Source: an uncultured Burkholderiales bacterium (GTDB taxonomy: Bacteria; Pseudomonadota; Gammaproteobacteria; Burkholderiales; Casimicrobiaceae). Taken from it: DNA of 59,682 nt. Under the pieces are notes generated by a model, which saw nothing but the letters and a program-made list of their open reading frames with translations, was not told the DNA's origin and did no database searches. Where the stretch lies: NCBI GenBank assembly GCA_937944385.1, contig CALDYQ010000031.1, forward strand, positions 1 to 59,682, given 5' to 3'. The position numbers and the translations under genes are program-made. Below are positions 26,495 through 36,887 of the stretch, one piece after another (position 1 is the first letter of the stretch; every line of letters starts with the position of its first letter).

Positions 26495-26965
26495 ATGCCT
26501 TTGTCCCTACCGCCCCTGCCGTGGCGATCCGTCCCCGCAGCCATGCTAGCTGCGCTCTTAGTGGTCGCTGCGACGCCGACGCTCCACGCGCAGCCTGGTC
26601 AACCGCCGCTCGATGAAGCGGCGCTCGCGCCCTACGGTGGCTATCGTGGCCTCGGGATGATGACCGAGCGTTTCGTCGAGCGCGTCACGAAGAACCCCCG
26701 GATCGGTCACTTCTTCAAGGACGTCGAGGCCGACCGACTCGCCGCGCTTCTGACCGAGCAGTTCTGCGCGGTGCTTGGTGGCGGTTGCCGCTACACCGGA
26801 AAGTCGATGCGCGAGGCGCACGAGGGCATGAAGGTGAGGCAGGCCGACTTCAATGCTCTGGCCGAGGATCTGCAGGCGGCGATGACCGAGGCGGGCTACC
26901 CTCAGTGGGCGCAGCGTCGGCTGGTCGCGCGGCTCGCGCCGATGCAGCGGGAGATCGTCGAATGA
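26495..26965 (+). CDS. exported group 1 truncated hemoglobin (trHbN-like)
   Basis: 156 residues with a strong GAGGAG ribosome-binding site. An N-terminal signal peptide (SVPAAMLAALLVVAATPTLHA) predicts export to the periplasm, unlike classical cytoplasmic trHbs. The globin part keeps the GG-turn (LGGGCRYTG) and the proximal His of helix F in MREAHEGM (about 109). Aligned by eye to mycobacterial trHbN, the B10 Tyr position is Val (ERFVERV, about 61) and the E11 Gln position is Leu (about 86), so the distal pocket looks apolar. Two Cys (FCAVLGGGC, about 91 and 98) could form a disulfide. The TGA overlaps the ATG of the next gene. Confidence 0.88.
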   Translation: MPLSLPPLPWRSVPAAMLAALLVVAATPTLHAQPGQPPLDEAALAPYGGYRGLGMMTERFVERVTKNPRIGHFFKDVEADRLAALLTEQFCAVLGGGCRYTGKSMREAHEGMKVRQADFNALAEDLQAAMTEAGYPQWAQRRLVARLAPMQREIVE

Positions 26966-27648
26966 AATCCGCTGCACCCGCAGTGCTGGCGTGCACGCTG
27001 GCACTGGCGGCGTTGACCGCATCCGCAGGCACGTTTTCTGGCGTCGCGTTCGACCGCGACGGCGTGCCCATGGCCAATGTCGTTTTCACGCTCAAGCCAC
27101 GCGATGGGCGGGCTGTACCGACCCCGGCTGCACCGACGACCGCGACGGTCTATCAGGAGGATCTCGCCTTCAAACCCTATGTCACGGTCATCCGTCGCAG
27201 CTCGAGTGTCTCCTTTCCGAACCGAGACCGGGTCGAGCATCACGTCAAATCATTCTCCGCCTCACGCCCGTTCGAAATTCCGGTGCACAAGCCGGGCGCG
27301 GTTCCCGACCCGATCCGCTTCGATCAGGAAGGGGCAGTTGTCGTCTATTGCATCCTGCATGACTGGATGCGCGCCTACGTATACGTCACAGAGACGCCCT
27401 GGTTCGCCCTGACCGCCGAACTCGGCGCGGTGCGCATCGACGACGTCCCCGCGGGCGACTACGTGGTCGAGGCCTGGCATCCGGATCTTGGCCAGTTCCG
27501 CCCGCCGCTGCGCGCGGAAGTCAGCATTCCCGCGGTCGGCCTGGCCGCGCAGACCCGATTCACCTTCGATTTCAAACCCCGCACGCCGCGCCAGCCGCGG
27601 CCTGGCACAGCCAACCCTCCCGGAGCACGCCATGGACAACGCAACTGA
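26962..27648 (+). CDS. exported cupredoxin-like protein (methylamine-utilization-protein-like)
   Basis: 228 residues. The ATG overlaps the globin stop (ATGA). A signal peptide (VLACTLALAALTASAG) is followed by a carboxypeptidase-regulatory-like start (FSGVAFDRDGVPMANVVFTLKP). A cupredoxin domain comes next: DRVEHHVKSFS (His near 93-94) and VVVYCILHDWM with Cys 130, His 133 and Met 136, a type-1 copper ligand arrangement. A second small beta domain (VRIDDVPAGDYVVEAWHPDL) completes it. It is probably a periplasmic electron carrier or copper-binding partner of the preceding globin. Proteins of this type are often annotated methylamine utilization protein, but no mau genes are present. Confidence 0.82.
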   Translation: MKSAAPAVLACTLALAALTASAGTFSGVAFDRDGVPMANVVFTLKPRDGRAVPTPAAPTTATVYQEDLAFKPYVTVIRRSSSVSFPNRDRVEHHVKSFSASRPFEIPVHKPGAVPDPIRFDQEGAVVVYCILHDWMRAYVYVTETPWFALTAELGAVRIDDVPAGDYVVEAWHPDLGQFRPPLRAEVSIPAVGLAAQTRFTFDFKPRTPRQPRPGTANPPGARHGQRN

Positions 27649-28555
27649 CATCCTTCGCCGCACATTGATCGCAGCCGCCGCGGCGTTCGTCGCCAACGGG
27701 GCGCTTGCACAGGGTTTCACGGGCAAGCTCACCGCCACGGGCGGTGTGTCCACAGTCGAGGGTGCAGGCGGCGGCGGACTCACCCCTTGGGCACTCATCA
27801 CCGGCTACGGCACCGACCGCCAAATCGGCGGCAATGCGCACTACACGGCCGTCCGAACGAACGACTATGCGCTCGCGACCGGCGGGGTCGCGCTCGGCCT
27901 CTTCGACCGCGTCGAACTGTCCGCCGCGAAGCAGCGTTTCGACACACGCGACGTGCTGATTCCGATTTCGCCCGCGCTCAAGGGCTACAAGCTCGAGCAG
28001 GATACGTTTGGGCTCAAGGTGCGGCTCGTCGGGGATGCGATCTACGATCAGGATCGTCCGCTGCCGCAGATCGCCTTCGGGCTGCAGCACAAGCGCAATC
28101 GGGATGACACCGTGATTCCGTTTCTCAACAGCGCACTCGGCGGCGGCATCCGCACCCGCGGCACGGATTTCTATCTGAGTGCGACCAAGCTCTACCTCGA
28201 GCCGGGCATCCTCGCCAACGGAACGCTGCGCTTCACGAAGGCGAATCAATACGGACTTCTCGGCTTCGGCGGGCCGGATGGTGATCGCTACCGGCCGGAG
28301 TTCGAGTTCTCGCTTGCTTACCTCGTGCGGCCCGACCTTGCGGTCGGCGTGGAGGGCCGCACCAAGCGCGGACGACTCGCCAACCCGGCGCTCAACCTGC
28401 GCGAGCAGATGGCCTACGACGTCTTTCTCGCCTGGTTCCCGAGCAAGCACACCTCGCTCACGCTCGCTTACGTCGATCTCGGTCAGATCGTCGGCGCGCT
28501 CACGAACGATCGTCGCCAGCGCGGGTGGTATGCGTCACTTCAGGCAGGCTTCTGA
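27632..28555 (+). CDS. DUF3034 family outer-membrane protein
   Basis: 307 residues. The start at 27632 has CGGAG 8 nt upstream and lies inside the last codons of the cupredoxin gene (17-bp overlap). The signal peptide ends at ANGALAQ. The mature part alternates short amphipathic strands (GLTPWALITGYG, YALATGGVALGLFDRVELSAAK, EFEFSLAYLVRPDLAVGVEGRTK) and ends in a Phe (SLQAGF), as beta-barrel outer-membrane proteins do. The family is DUF3034, of unknown function. Its place in the operon suggests an envelope channel or assembly role for the globin and cupredoxin. Confidence 0.85.
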   Translation: MDNATDILRRTLIAAAAAFVANGALAQGFTGKLTATGGVSTVEGAGGGGLTPWALITGYGTDRQIGGNAHYTAVRTNDYALATGGVALGLFDRVELSAAKQRFDTRDVLIPISPALKGYKLEQDTFGLKVRLVGDAIYDQDRPLPQIAFGLQHKRNRDDTVIPFLNSALGGGIRTRGTDFYLSATKLYLEPGILANGTLRFTKANQYGLLGFGGPDGDRYRPEFEFSLAYLVRPDLAVGVEGRTKRGRLANPALNLREQMAYDVFLAWFPSKHTSLTLAYVDLGQIVGALTNDRRQRGWYASLQAGF

Positions 28556-28923
28556 GCCAGGCGGCAACGGTTCGCCCGGGCACAGCGCCCAGGGATAGCG
28601 CAAGTCCGTTTGCCTCTGAGATGACACCGGTGGCGAGCGTGCTCGCCGCCTCGCCGATGCGTGCGCTGTCGTGCGCGACGGCGCAGGCAGCCACGCCATG
28701 CGCCTCGAGCAGAGTGAGCCCGGCCACACCAGCCCGGTCGCGGCCGCCACCGGCATCATTGAAGACCACGACACGAGGCGGATGGGCGAGCGCGAGACGC
28801 GCGGGCGAGCGCGAGACGCGCCGCGCTCATCCCGCCGTGCGAGCCGGTGATGACGATCGCGCCCTCGGTCTCGGCACTCACGGCGCTCACGCTATCGAGC
28901 AGCACGATTTGCCGGGCGCGCAT
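28500..28923 (-). pseudogene. conserved protein of unknown function, disrupted by a 19-bp tandem duplication
   Basis: Reading starts at the ATG at 28923 (MRARQIVLLDSVSAVSAET) and includes AIVITGSHGGMSAARLALA, then runs into the duplicated 19 bp at 28784-28821 and ends prematurely. In the next frame the continuation is PRVVVFNDAGGGRDRAGVAG, then ACAVAHDSARIGEAAST and GVISEANGLALSLG, ending at 28500. Removing one repeat copy joins the two into one frame of about 135 residues. The motifs GSHGG, NDAGGG and HDSARIG look like a conserved soluble enzyme-like family that I cannot name. The 3' end overlaps the convergent DUF3034 gene by 56 bp. It is the last gene after ETF-QO and a small membrane protein. 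Confidence 0.75.
28784..28821. repeat. perfect 19-bp tandem duplication
   Basis: GGGCGAGCGCGAGACGCGC occurs twice head to tail, at 28784-28802 and 28803-28821. Because 19 is not a multiple of 3, it shifts the frame of the gene at 28500-28923. One copy accounts for the ancestral coding sequence. Confidence 0.95.
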
Positions 28924-28937
28924 CGACCGCGATTTGG

Positions 28938-29216
28938 CTACAGCGTGTCCCGGCGACGCTTGGCCAGCCAGGCGAGGCACGCCGCGGCGAAGAGTGCGAT
29001 CAGGTCGAAGAACACGGTGATCGACAGCGCTGCGGCGCGGGCCGTGCCTCGCACCTGCTGCGCCGGGCTCGTGAGCCAGACGATCGCATGCAGGAGCGGT
29101 AGCGCGGCGAGCAGACCGGCAGCCCAGAAGCCGTAACGCGGCTCGCGCGTCCAGAAAAAGGCGATCGCGGCACCCACCGTCCCCAGCAGTCCCAGAGCGA
29201 AGAGGGCGTCGATCAC
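28938..29216 (-). CDS. small inner-membrane protein, unknown function
   Basis: 92 residues with three hydrophobic helices (ALFALGLLGTVGAAIAFFW, YGFWAAGLLAALPLLHAIVWL, AALSITVFFDLIALFAAACLAWL) and a basic C-terminus (KRRRDTL). The start is a GTG at 29216, 14 bp after the ETF-QO stop, so it is likely co-transcribed. No family is recognised. The broken gene at 28923 begins 14 bp after its stop. Confidence 0.65.
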   Translation of the reverse strand: MIDALFALGLLGTVGAAIAFFWTREPRYGFWAAGLLAALPLLHAIVWLTSPAQQVRGTARAAALSITVFFDLIALFAAACLAWLAKRRRDTL

Positions 29217-29230
29217 GTGAGCCCCGGTGG

Positions 29231-30909
<1,679 letters not shown>

Positions 30910-30913
<4 letters not shown>

Positions 30914-31431
30914 GCGAGATGTCCTTCCTGGGTCAAGGGGCGCGCAATCGAGCGCCAGAGAGTGAGTTTGTCGAAACCGCGGTCGATCGTCCGAAAACCA
31001 TGGCGCTCATAGAGGCGACGTGCCGGGTTGTCGCGAAAGACGTGGAGCTTGACACCATGCCACGCCCGTCCGCGGGCGATGTCGGCGATCAACTCGAGGC
31101 ACGCGCTGCCGATGCCCCGTCCGCGGGCCTGAGGCTCGAGTTGGAAATCACTCAGATGCAACGCGTTGTTGTCTGGGTCGTCGTGGGTCGAGACGAATCC
31201 CGCGCGACTCTGATCGGCGATCACGAAAAGGAACTCGCGACTCGACGCCTTACCCAGCCACGCGCCAGCATTCCAGCGCTGGCCACGACGTTCGAGATAC
31301 GGCGTCATGTTGCTGCAGGCGAGCCAATGACAGTAGGCCCACGCTTCGGCTCCCACGGCTTCGAGTGTGACGCGAGGGGGCGGCGCGGGGCGATCCGCGA
31401 TGCCGCTGGCGGCCCTCTCGATCGTCGTCAT
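30910..31431 (-). CDS. GNAT family N-acetyltransferase
   Basis: 173 residues with the GNAT acetyl-CoA binding motif [20 protein letters not shown] and the following helix plus [24 protein letters not shown]. The N-terminal 40 residues are not typical of the fold. The substrate is unknown; the form resembles acyltransferases acting on small amines or N-termini. It overlaps ETF-QO by 4 bp, so the two are translationally coupled for no obvious metabolic reason. It is divergent from the thioesterase gene. Confidence 0.85.
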
Positions 31432-31545
31432 CGGAAGATCACCCCGTGATGAGACGTGACCGCAGAGTCCATGCAGCGCCGCTCTCCATTGGAACCGACT
31501 CGATTATAGTTTTTGGGCGACCGCTGCCGCGTCACCGAGAGCCGG

Positions 31546-32019
31546 ATGGAACACTCCAAACAGCCCGCGACTTTTCTGCCGCTTGCACCTGCACAAGCCG
31601 CAGGAGCGCCGCTTCTTCATGAGGCGTGCATCGCCGTGCGCTGGGGCGACATGGACGCCTTCCAGCACGTCAACAACACGGTTTACTTCCGCTTCATGGA
31701 GCAGGTGCGTATCGAGTGGTTCGAGCGGATCGGTGCTGCAGTGAGCGCGAGCGAGGACATCGTCCCAAACCTCGTCGGTGCCGAGTGCCGCTTCCTGCGC
31801 GCGATCACCTATCCGGCCGCCGTGCGGGTGACGATCCGGCTTGGGCACTGGAACGAGAAGGTCGTACAGACCTTCCATGAGATCTGGGATGGCGCGACGC
31901 TCTCGGCGATTGGCGATTGCCGGATCCTCTGGATGAGCATCGCCGCGCAAAGGAGCGTGCCCATTCCCATGGCCATCCGAACGCAGCTCGAGCGTCTGCG
32001 CGACAGCCAAGGCGAATGA
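31546..32019 (+). CDS. acyl-CoA thioesterase, hotdog fold (4HBT-like)
   Basis: 157 residues. The ATG at 31546 is used because the upstream extension is not protein-like. The hotdog core has VRWGDMDAFQHVNNTVYFRFMEQVRIEWFERIG, in which the Asp-Met-Asp-Ala and His-Val-Asn-Asn motif is the usual active site of 4HBT thioesterases. It hydrolyses an acyl-CoA to free acid and CoA. Its stop overlaps the start of acetoacetyl-CoA synthetase (ATGA), which suggests a role in acyl-CoA turnover together with that enzyme. Confidence 0.87.
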   Translation: MEHSKQPATFLPLAPAQAAGAPLLHEACIAVRWGDMDAFQHVNNTVYFRFMEQVRIEWFERIGAAVSASEDIVPNLVGAECRFLRAITYPAAVRVTIRLGHWNEKVVQTFHEIWDGATLSAIGDCRILWMSIAAQRSVPIPMAIRTQLERLRDSQGE

Positions 32020-33968
32020 GCGAGGCGCCGATCTGGATCCCGTCGCGGGAGCGCATCGCCCGGGCGCGCATGACCGCTTTCGTCGATGCGCTTCGTGCGC
32101 GCTACGGGCAGGCCTTCCCGGATTACTGGAGCCTCTGGCGCTGGTCGATCGCCAACAAAGAGGTCTTCTGGCGCGAGGTCTGGGCGTTCTGCGGTGTCGT
32201 GGGCGAGCCGGGCGAGCGCGCGCTCTTCGACGGGCATCGAATGCCCGGGGCGCGCTGGTTTCCCGAGGCGCAGCTCAATTTCGCGGAGAACCTGCTCGCG
32301 CCGGGACATGCGCGCCCGGACGAACCGGCACTCATCTTCGCCAACGAACGCGGCGAGCGTGAGACCATCACCTGGTCGGCGCTCGCGCGGCGCGTGGCCG
32401 CGCGCCAGCGCGAGTTTGCCCAGGTCGGCGTGGGCGAGGGTGACATCGTTGCAAGCCTCCTGCCCAACATCCCGGAGGCCATCGTCTCGATGCTTGCGGC
32501 CGCCGCGAGCGGTGCGGTCTGGACGTCGGCTTCGCCCGACTTTGGCATCGAGGGCATCCTAGACCGCTTCGGGCAACTGGCTCCAAAGGTTCTGCTCGGC
32601 GTCGACGGCTACACCTACAACGGCACGCTGCATGACACGTGCGCAAAAGTCGCTGCCGTGGCCGAGCGTCTGCCCTCGCTGCGCAAGGTCATCCAGGTGC
32701 CCTACCGCGACGGCCACCCGAGTGACGAGTTGGGCGGGCCGTCGGAAGCCGACCGAGGTGACGCGGCAGCGCAGTTCGCACGCCTGCCATTCGATCATCC
32801 GCTCTTCATCGTCTACTCGAGCGGCACGACGGGGCAGCCGAAGGCAATGATCCACGGCGCGGGCGGGACGCTCCTGCAGATGGCCAAGGAGCACGCGCTT
32901 CACTGTGACATCGGCGCGGGCGATCGGACGTTCTATTTCACGACCACGGGCTGGGTGATGTGGAACTGGCTCGTGGCCACACTTGCCCAGGGGGCGACCG
33001 CGCTCCTCTACGATGGCTGGCCCTTTGGCGAGATGGGCCGCGCGCTCTTCAACTTTGCAGAGCGTGAGCGTGCCACGCACTTCGGGGTGAGCGCGAAGTA
33101 CATCGACGCGGTCAAGAAGGTGGGCCTCACTCCGATCCGCACGCACGATCTCGCGAACTTGCGGATGATCCTCTCCACGGGCTCGCCACTCGCGCCGGAG
33201 AGCTTCGATTACGTCTACCAGTGCGTCAAGGCGGATGTGCATCTGGCCTCGATCTCCGGCGGCACCGACATCATGAGCTGTTTCGCCCTCGGTCACCCGA
33301 CGCTGCCCGTCTACCGCGGAGAGCTGCAGTGCCGTGGGCTCGGCATGGCGGTCGATGTCTGGGACGAGGAGGGCCAGCCGATCCCGCCCGGGAGCGGTCG
33401 GTTGGGTGAGCTGGTCTGCACGCAGGCCTTCCCCTCGATGCCGCTCGGCTTTGTCGGCGATGCAGACGGCAGCCGTTACCGCGCCGCTTATTTCGAGCGC
33501 TACCCTGGCGTGTGGTGCCATGGGGACTGGTGCCAGCTGACCGAGCATGACGGCATGGTGATCGCCGGGCGGTCGGATGCAACGCTCAACCCCGGGGGTG
33601 TGCGCATCGGCACAGCCGAGATCTACCGGCAGGTCGAGCGAGTGCCCGAGGTCGAGGAGTCAGTCGCGATCGGCCAGCTCTGGGACAACGACACGCGCAT
33701 CGTGCTCTTTGTGAAGCTCCGGCCGGGTGTGACCCTCGACGAAGCGCTCCGGGAGCGGATCCGGCGCACGATCCGCGAGAACGCGACCCCACGGCATGTG
33801 CCGGCAAAGATCGTACAGGTGGCCGACATTCCGCGAACGCGAAGCAACAAGGTCGTGGAGCTCGCCATCCGCGACGTGGTGCATGGCCGCAACCCCCGCA
33901 ATATCGAAGCGCTGGCCAATCCGGAGGCGCTCGACCATTTCCGGGCGCGTCCCGAACTCGTCGAGTGA
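32016..33968 (+). CDS. acetoacetyl-CoA synthetase (acetoacetate-CoA ligase)
   Basis: 650 residues of the ANL adenylate-forming superfamily. The AMP-binding P-loop is [19 protein letters not shown]; other motifs are [28 protein letters not shown], the adenylate Asp in the DAVGD-like [10 protein letters not shown] region, and the hinge/C-domain [15 protein letters not shown] with the catalytic Lys in [15 protein letters not shown]. The [12 protein letters not shown]-terminal cap and the SGGTDI motif are characteristic of acetoacetate-CoA ligases rather than acetyl-CoA synthetases. It is coupled to the thioesterase gene and followed after 93 bp by the CoA-transferase pair. Confidence 0.93.
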   Translation: MSEAPIWIPSRERIARARMTAFVDALRARYGQAFPDYWSLWRWSIANKEVFWREVWAFCGVVGEPGERALFDGHRMPGARWFPEAQLNFAENLLAPGHARPDEPALIFANERGERETITWSALARRVAARQREFAQVGVGEGDIVASLLPNIPEAIVSMLAAAASGAVWTSASPDFGIEGILDRFGQLAPKVLLGVDGYTYNGTLHDTCAKVAAVAERLPSLRKVIQVPYRDGHPSDELGGPSEADRGDAAAQFARLPFDHPLFIVYSSGTTGQPKAMIHGAGGTLLQMAKEHALHCDIGAGDRTFYFTTTGWVMWNWLVATLAQGATALLYDGWPFGEMGRALFNFAERERATHFGVSAKYIDAVKKVGLTPIRTHDLANLRMILSTGSPLAPESFDYVYQCVKADVHLASISGGTDIMSCFALGHPTLPVYRGELQCRGLGMAVDVWDEEGQPIPPGSGRLGELVCTQAFPSMPLGFVGDADGSRYRAAYFERYPGVWCHGDWCQLTEHDGMVIAGRSDATLNPGGVRIGTAEIYRQVERVPEVEESVAIGQLWDNDTRIVLFVKLRPGVTLDEALRERIRRTIRENATPRHVPAKIVQVADIPRTRSNKVVELAIRDVVHGRNPRNIEALANPEALDHFRARPELVE

Positions 33969-34013
33969 CCCGCGGTCATGTTGCGCCGCAACAGATCGGA
34001 CGCGCTGGCCGCC

Positions 34014-34019
34014 TAGAAT
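34014..34019 (+). promoter_or_regulatory. -10-like element upstream of the CoA-transferase genes
   Basis: TAGAAT, 42 bp before the TTG start, in the 93-bp gap after acetoacetyl-CoA synthetase. No convincing -35 was found at the correct spacing. It matches the TAGAAT elements seen at other promoters in this window. Confidence 0.35.
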
Positions 34020-34061
34020 CGGTGCTTATCCGTCATCACCGTCGTTCACGGGGGAAATGCG

Positions 34062-34769
34062 TTGAACAAGGTCTATCCATCGGCGCGGGCCGCACTCGCC
34101 GACATCATCAGGGACGGCCAGCTTCTGGCCGTCGGGGGCTTCGGTCTCTGCGGCATTCCCGAGGCATTGATCGATGCGCTGGTCGAGACCGGTGCGAAGA
34201 ACCTGACCGTGATCTCGAACAACGCGGGTGTCGACGGGTTCGGGCTCGGCAAACTGCTCGCCACGCGGCAGATCAGGAAGATGATCTCCTCGTACGTGGG
34301 CGAGAACAAGGAGTTCGAGCGGCAGTACCTTTCCGGCGAGCTGGAGCTCGAGTTCACGCCGCAGGGGACGCTGGCCGAGAAACTGCGTGCGGGGGGCGCG
34401 GGTATCCCAGCGTTCTTCACGAAGACTGGCGTGGGCACCGTGGTGGCCGAGGGCAAGGAGACGCGGGAGTTCGACGGCGAAACCTACCTCATGGAGCGTT
34501 CACTCGTGCCGGATGTCTCGCTGGCCAAGGCCTGGATCGCAGACCGTGCCGGCAACCTGATCTTTCGGCGCACTGCGCGGAATTTCAACCCCAATGTGAT
34601 TCAGGCGGGTCGTATTGCTGTGGTCGAGGTCGAGAAGATCGTCGAGACGGGCGAACTCGATCCGGACGCCATTCACTTGCCGGGTATCTTCGTGCACCGC
34701 ATCGTGCTCAACTCCAGCCCCGAAAAACGCATCGAACAACGCACTGTCCGCGCCAAGGAAGGAGCCTGA
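34062..34769 (+). CDS. scoA: 3-oxoacid CoA-transferase subunit A
   Basis: 235 residues. A TTG at 34062 is the start: it lies after GGGGGA with about 6 nt spacing, while the ATG just upstream reads into a stop after two codons. The class I CoA-transferase alpha signature is [15 protein letters not shown], followed by [19 protein letters not shown] and [25 protein letters not shown]. With subunit B it moves CoA between succinyl-CoA and acetoacetate. The two subunits are 2 bp apart. Confidence 0.94.
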   Translation: MNKVYPSARAALADIIRDGQLLAVGGFGLCGIPEALIDALVETGAKNLTVISNNAGVDGFGLGKLLATRQIRKMISSYVGENKEFERQYLSGELELEFTPQGTLAEKLRAGGAGIPAFFTKTGVGTVVAEGKETREFDGETYLMERSLVPDVSLAKAWIADRAGNLIFRRTARNFNPNVIQAGRIAVVEVEKIVETGELDPDAIHLPGIFVHRIVLNSSPEKRIEQRTVRAKEGA

Positions 34770-34771
34770 AC

Positions 34772-35410
34772 ATGCCCTGGACCCGCGATGAAATGGCCGC
34801 TCGTGCGGCCAAGGAACTCAAGGACGGTTACTACGTGAACCTTGGCATCGGACTGCCCACGCTGGTGGCGAATCATGTCCCGGCGGGCATGGAAGTGTGG
34901 CTGCAGAGCGAGAACGGTCTGTTGGGCATTGGGCCCTTCCCGACCGAGGACGAGGTGGACCCCGACCTGATCAACGCCGGCAAGCAGACCGTGACGACGT
35001 TGCCGGGCTCATCGATCTTCTCCTCGGCCGACAGCTTCGGCATGATCCGCGGCGGTAAGATCAATCTCGCGATCCTCGGGGCGATGCAGGTGAGCGAAAA
35101 GGGCGACCTGGCCAACTGGATGATTCCCGGCAAGATGGTCAAGGGCATGGGCGGGGCAATGGATCTCGTCGCCGGTGTCGGCCGCGTCGTCGTGCTCATG
35201 GAGCACGTGGCGAAGAAGAAGGACGGCACCACGGACCTGAAGATCCTGCCCGAGTGCACGCTGCCGCTGACGGGGGTGGGGGTGGTCGACCTGATCATCA
35301 CTGATTTGGGCGTGATGGAAGTGACGCCCAATGGCCTCGTGCTCAAGGAACTGGCTCCGGGCGTGACACGCGAGGACGTCCAGGCGGCGACCGGATGCCC
35401 GCTCCACTGA
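34772..35410 (+). CDS. scoB: 3-oxoacid CoA-transferase subunit B
   Basis: 212 residues with a strong AAGGAAGGAG ribosome-binding site. The catalytic Glu lies in [34 protein letters not shown] at the start and [19 protein letters not shown] near the end are typical of beta subunits. It forms the heterotetramer with ScoA. Together with the preceding ligase it gives two independent routes between acetoacetate and acetoacetyl-CoA, fitting ketone-body or polyhydroxybutyrate turnover. Confidence 0.95.
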   Translation: MPWTRDEMAARAAKELKDGYYVNLGIGLPTLVANHVPAGMEVWLQSENGLLGIGPFPTEDEVDPDLINAGKQTVTTLPGSSIFSSADSFGMIRGGKINLAILGAMQVSEKGDLANWMIPGKMVKGMGGAMDLVAGVGRVVVLMEHVAKKKDGTTDLKILPECTLPLTGVGVVDLIITDLGVMEVTPNGLVLKELAPGVTREDVQAATGCPLH

Positions 35411-35524
35411 CCGGCACCGGGCGCCGTCGGTAAGTCGCGCTTCCTTGGTAGACGCTGTGGGCGTTGCCGCTTAGCCTTGACAGCCTTCAAGCCTCACGCC
35501 CATAGCCGCACGCCCATCGTCGCC

Positions 35525-36844
35525 ATGCCTGATGCGCCCTTGACCGTTTCTCGTCCTGCTGCGCACCCGCCGGTCACGGCGCGCGAAGTCTGGGCCTGGT
35601 CGATGTATGACTTCGCCAATTCGGGCTACACGACGGTCATCATCACTGCGATCTTCAACGCCTATTTCGTTGGCGTGATCGCGGGCGGGGCGGACTGGGG
35701 CACGCTCCTCTGGACGACCTGCATCGCGCTGTCCTACGCGATCGTGATGGCCGCTGGGCCGGTGCTCGGCGCCTGGGCCGACCGCCATGCGGCCAAGAAG
35801 AAACTGCTGCTCTATTCGACGGTCGGCTGCGTCATCGCGACCCTGCTGCTCGCACCGGTGGCGGCCCAGGGTTCCGCCCTGATCTGGCTCGCCTGCCTCG
35901 TGTTCATCGCGAGCAATGTCTTCTACTCGCTCGGCGAGAACTTCACCGGGGCCTTTCTGCCGGAGCTCGCGAAGAGTAATCACATCGCCCGCGTCTCCGC
36001 CTACGGCTGGAGCCTGGGCTATGTGGGCGGGCTCATCTGCCTCGGTGCCTGCCTCTGGGTCGTGAGTACACAGCAGGCCGCGGGCGCACCGGCAACGACG
36101 TTCGTGCCGCTCACGCTGGTCGTTACCGCTGCAATCTATGCGCTCGCGAGCGTGCCGACCTTCCTGTTCCTGAACGAGCGCGCCCAGCCCAAACCGGACG
36201 CGGATCCGCGCTCGGTGTGGACGAAACTCGCGGCATCCGTCGCGCAGTTGCGGGGCTTTCCGGATCTGCGCCGGTTCTTCGTCGCCGCGGTCGCCTATCA
36301 GGCGGGTCTCGCAGTGGTCATCTCGCTTGCCTCGGTCTATGCCGAGCAGGCCCTGGGCTTCAAAATGGCCGACACGATCAAGCTCCTGCTCGTGGTCAAC
36401 GTCTCGGCCGCCGTGGGGGCATTCGTCTTCGGCTTCGTGCAGGACCGGATCGGCCACAAGCCTACGCTCATGATCACGCTTGCGATGTGGATCGCCACCG
36501 TCGTCATCGCCTATGTCTGGCATACGCAGAGCGGCTTCTGGGTGGCCGCCAACCTTGCGGGATTGTGTCTCGGTGCTTCACAGTCCGGGGGGCGGGCGCT
36601 GGTTGGCGTGATGAGTCCGAAGGCGCATCTGGCAGAGTTCTACGGGCTCTGGGGGCTGGTGGTCCGGCTCGCGGGGATCATCGGCCCGATGCTCTACGGC
36701 GTTGTCACCTTCGCCACGGCGGGGAATCACCGGCTGGCGCTTCTGGTTACGGGCCTCATGTTCGTGGTCGGGCTTGTCGTGCTGAGGCGCGTCGATGTCG
36801 CAGTCGGCGAGGCAAAGGCGGCACAGGCAGCAAAGGCGGCCTGA
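35525..36844 (+). CDS. MFS transporter, UMF1 family (Atg22-like)
   Basis: About 439 residues. The ATG at 35525 is chosen over an upstream start because it leaves the usual short cytoplasmic N-terminus before WAWSMYDFANSGYTTVIITAIFNAYF, the UMF1/Atg22 signature. There are twelve hydrophobic helices, with the conserved GAWADRHAAKKKLLL between helices 2 and 3 and GFVQDRIGHKPTLM in the second half. The substrate is unknown. The tail is Ala/Lys-rich (AKAAQAAKAA). It stands alone after the CoA-transferase genes. Confidence 0.9.
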   Translation: MPDAPLTVSRPAAHPPVTAREVWAWSMYDFANSGYTTVIITAIFNAYFVGVIAGGADWGTLLWTTCIALSYAIVMAAGPVLGAWADRHAAKKKLLLYSTVGCVIATLLLAPVAAQGSALIWLACLVFIASNVFYSLGENFTGAFLPELAKSNHIARVSAYGWSLGYVGGLICLGACLWVVSTQQAAGAPATTFVPLTLVVTAAIYALASVPTFLFLNERAQPKPDADPRSVWTKLAASVAQLRGFPDLRRFFVAAVAYQAGLAVVISLASVYAEQALGFKMADTIKLLLVVNVSAAVGAFVFGFVQDRIGHKPTLMITLAMWIATVVIAYVWHTQSGFWVAANLAGLCLGASQSGGRALVGVMSPKAHLAEFYGLWGLVVRLAGIIGPMLYGVVTFATAGNHRLALLVTGLMFVVGLVVLRRVDVAVGEAKAAQAAKAA

Positions 36845-36887
36845 CGCTGCGCCGCAGCGCCCGGCCCACGCTGCAAGGAGAATGGGC

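Noticed and set aside
31505-31510. TATAGT as promoter of the thioesterase-ligase genes
   Set aside because: It is well placed as a -10 but has no acceptable -35 at 16-18 bp, so it was not listed as a feature.
33965-35410. 481-codon open frame spanning both CoA-transferase subunits
   Set aside because: Its first half is an out-of-frame reading of scoA; only its last 212 codons are real, from the scoB ATG at 34772.
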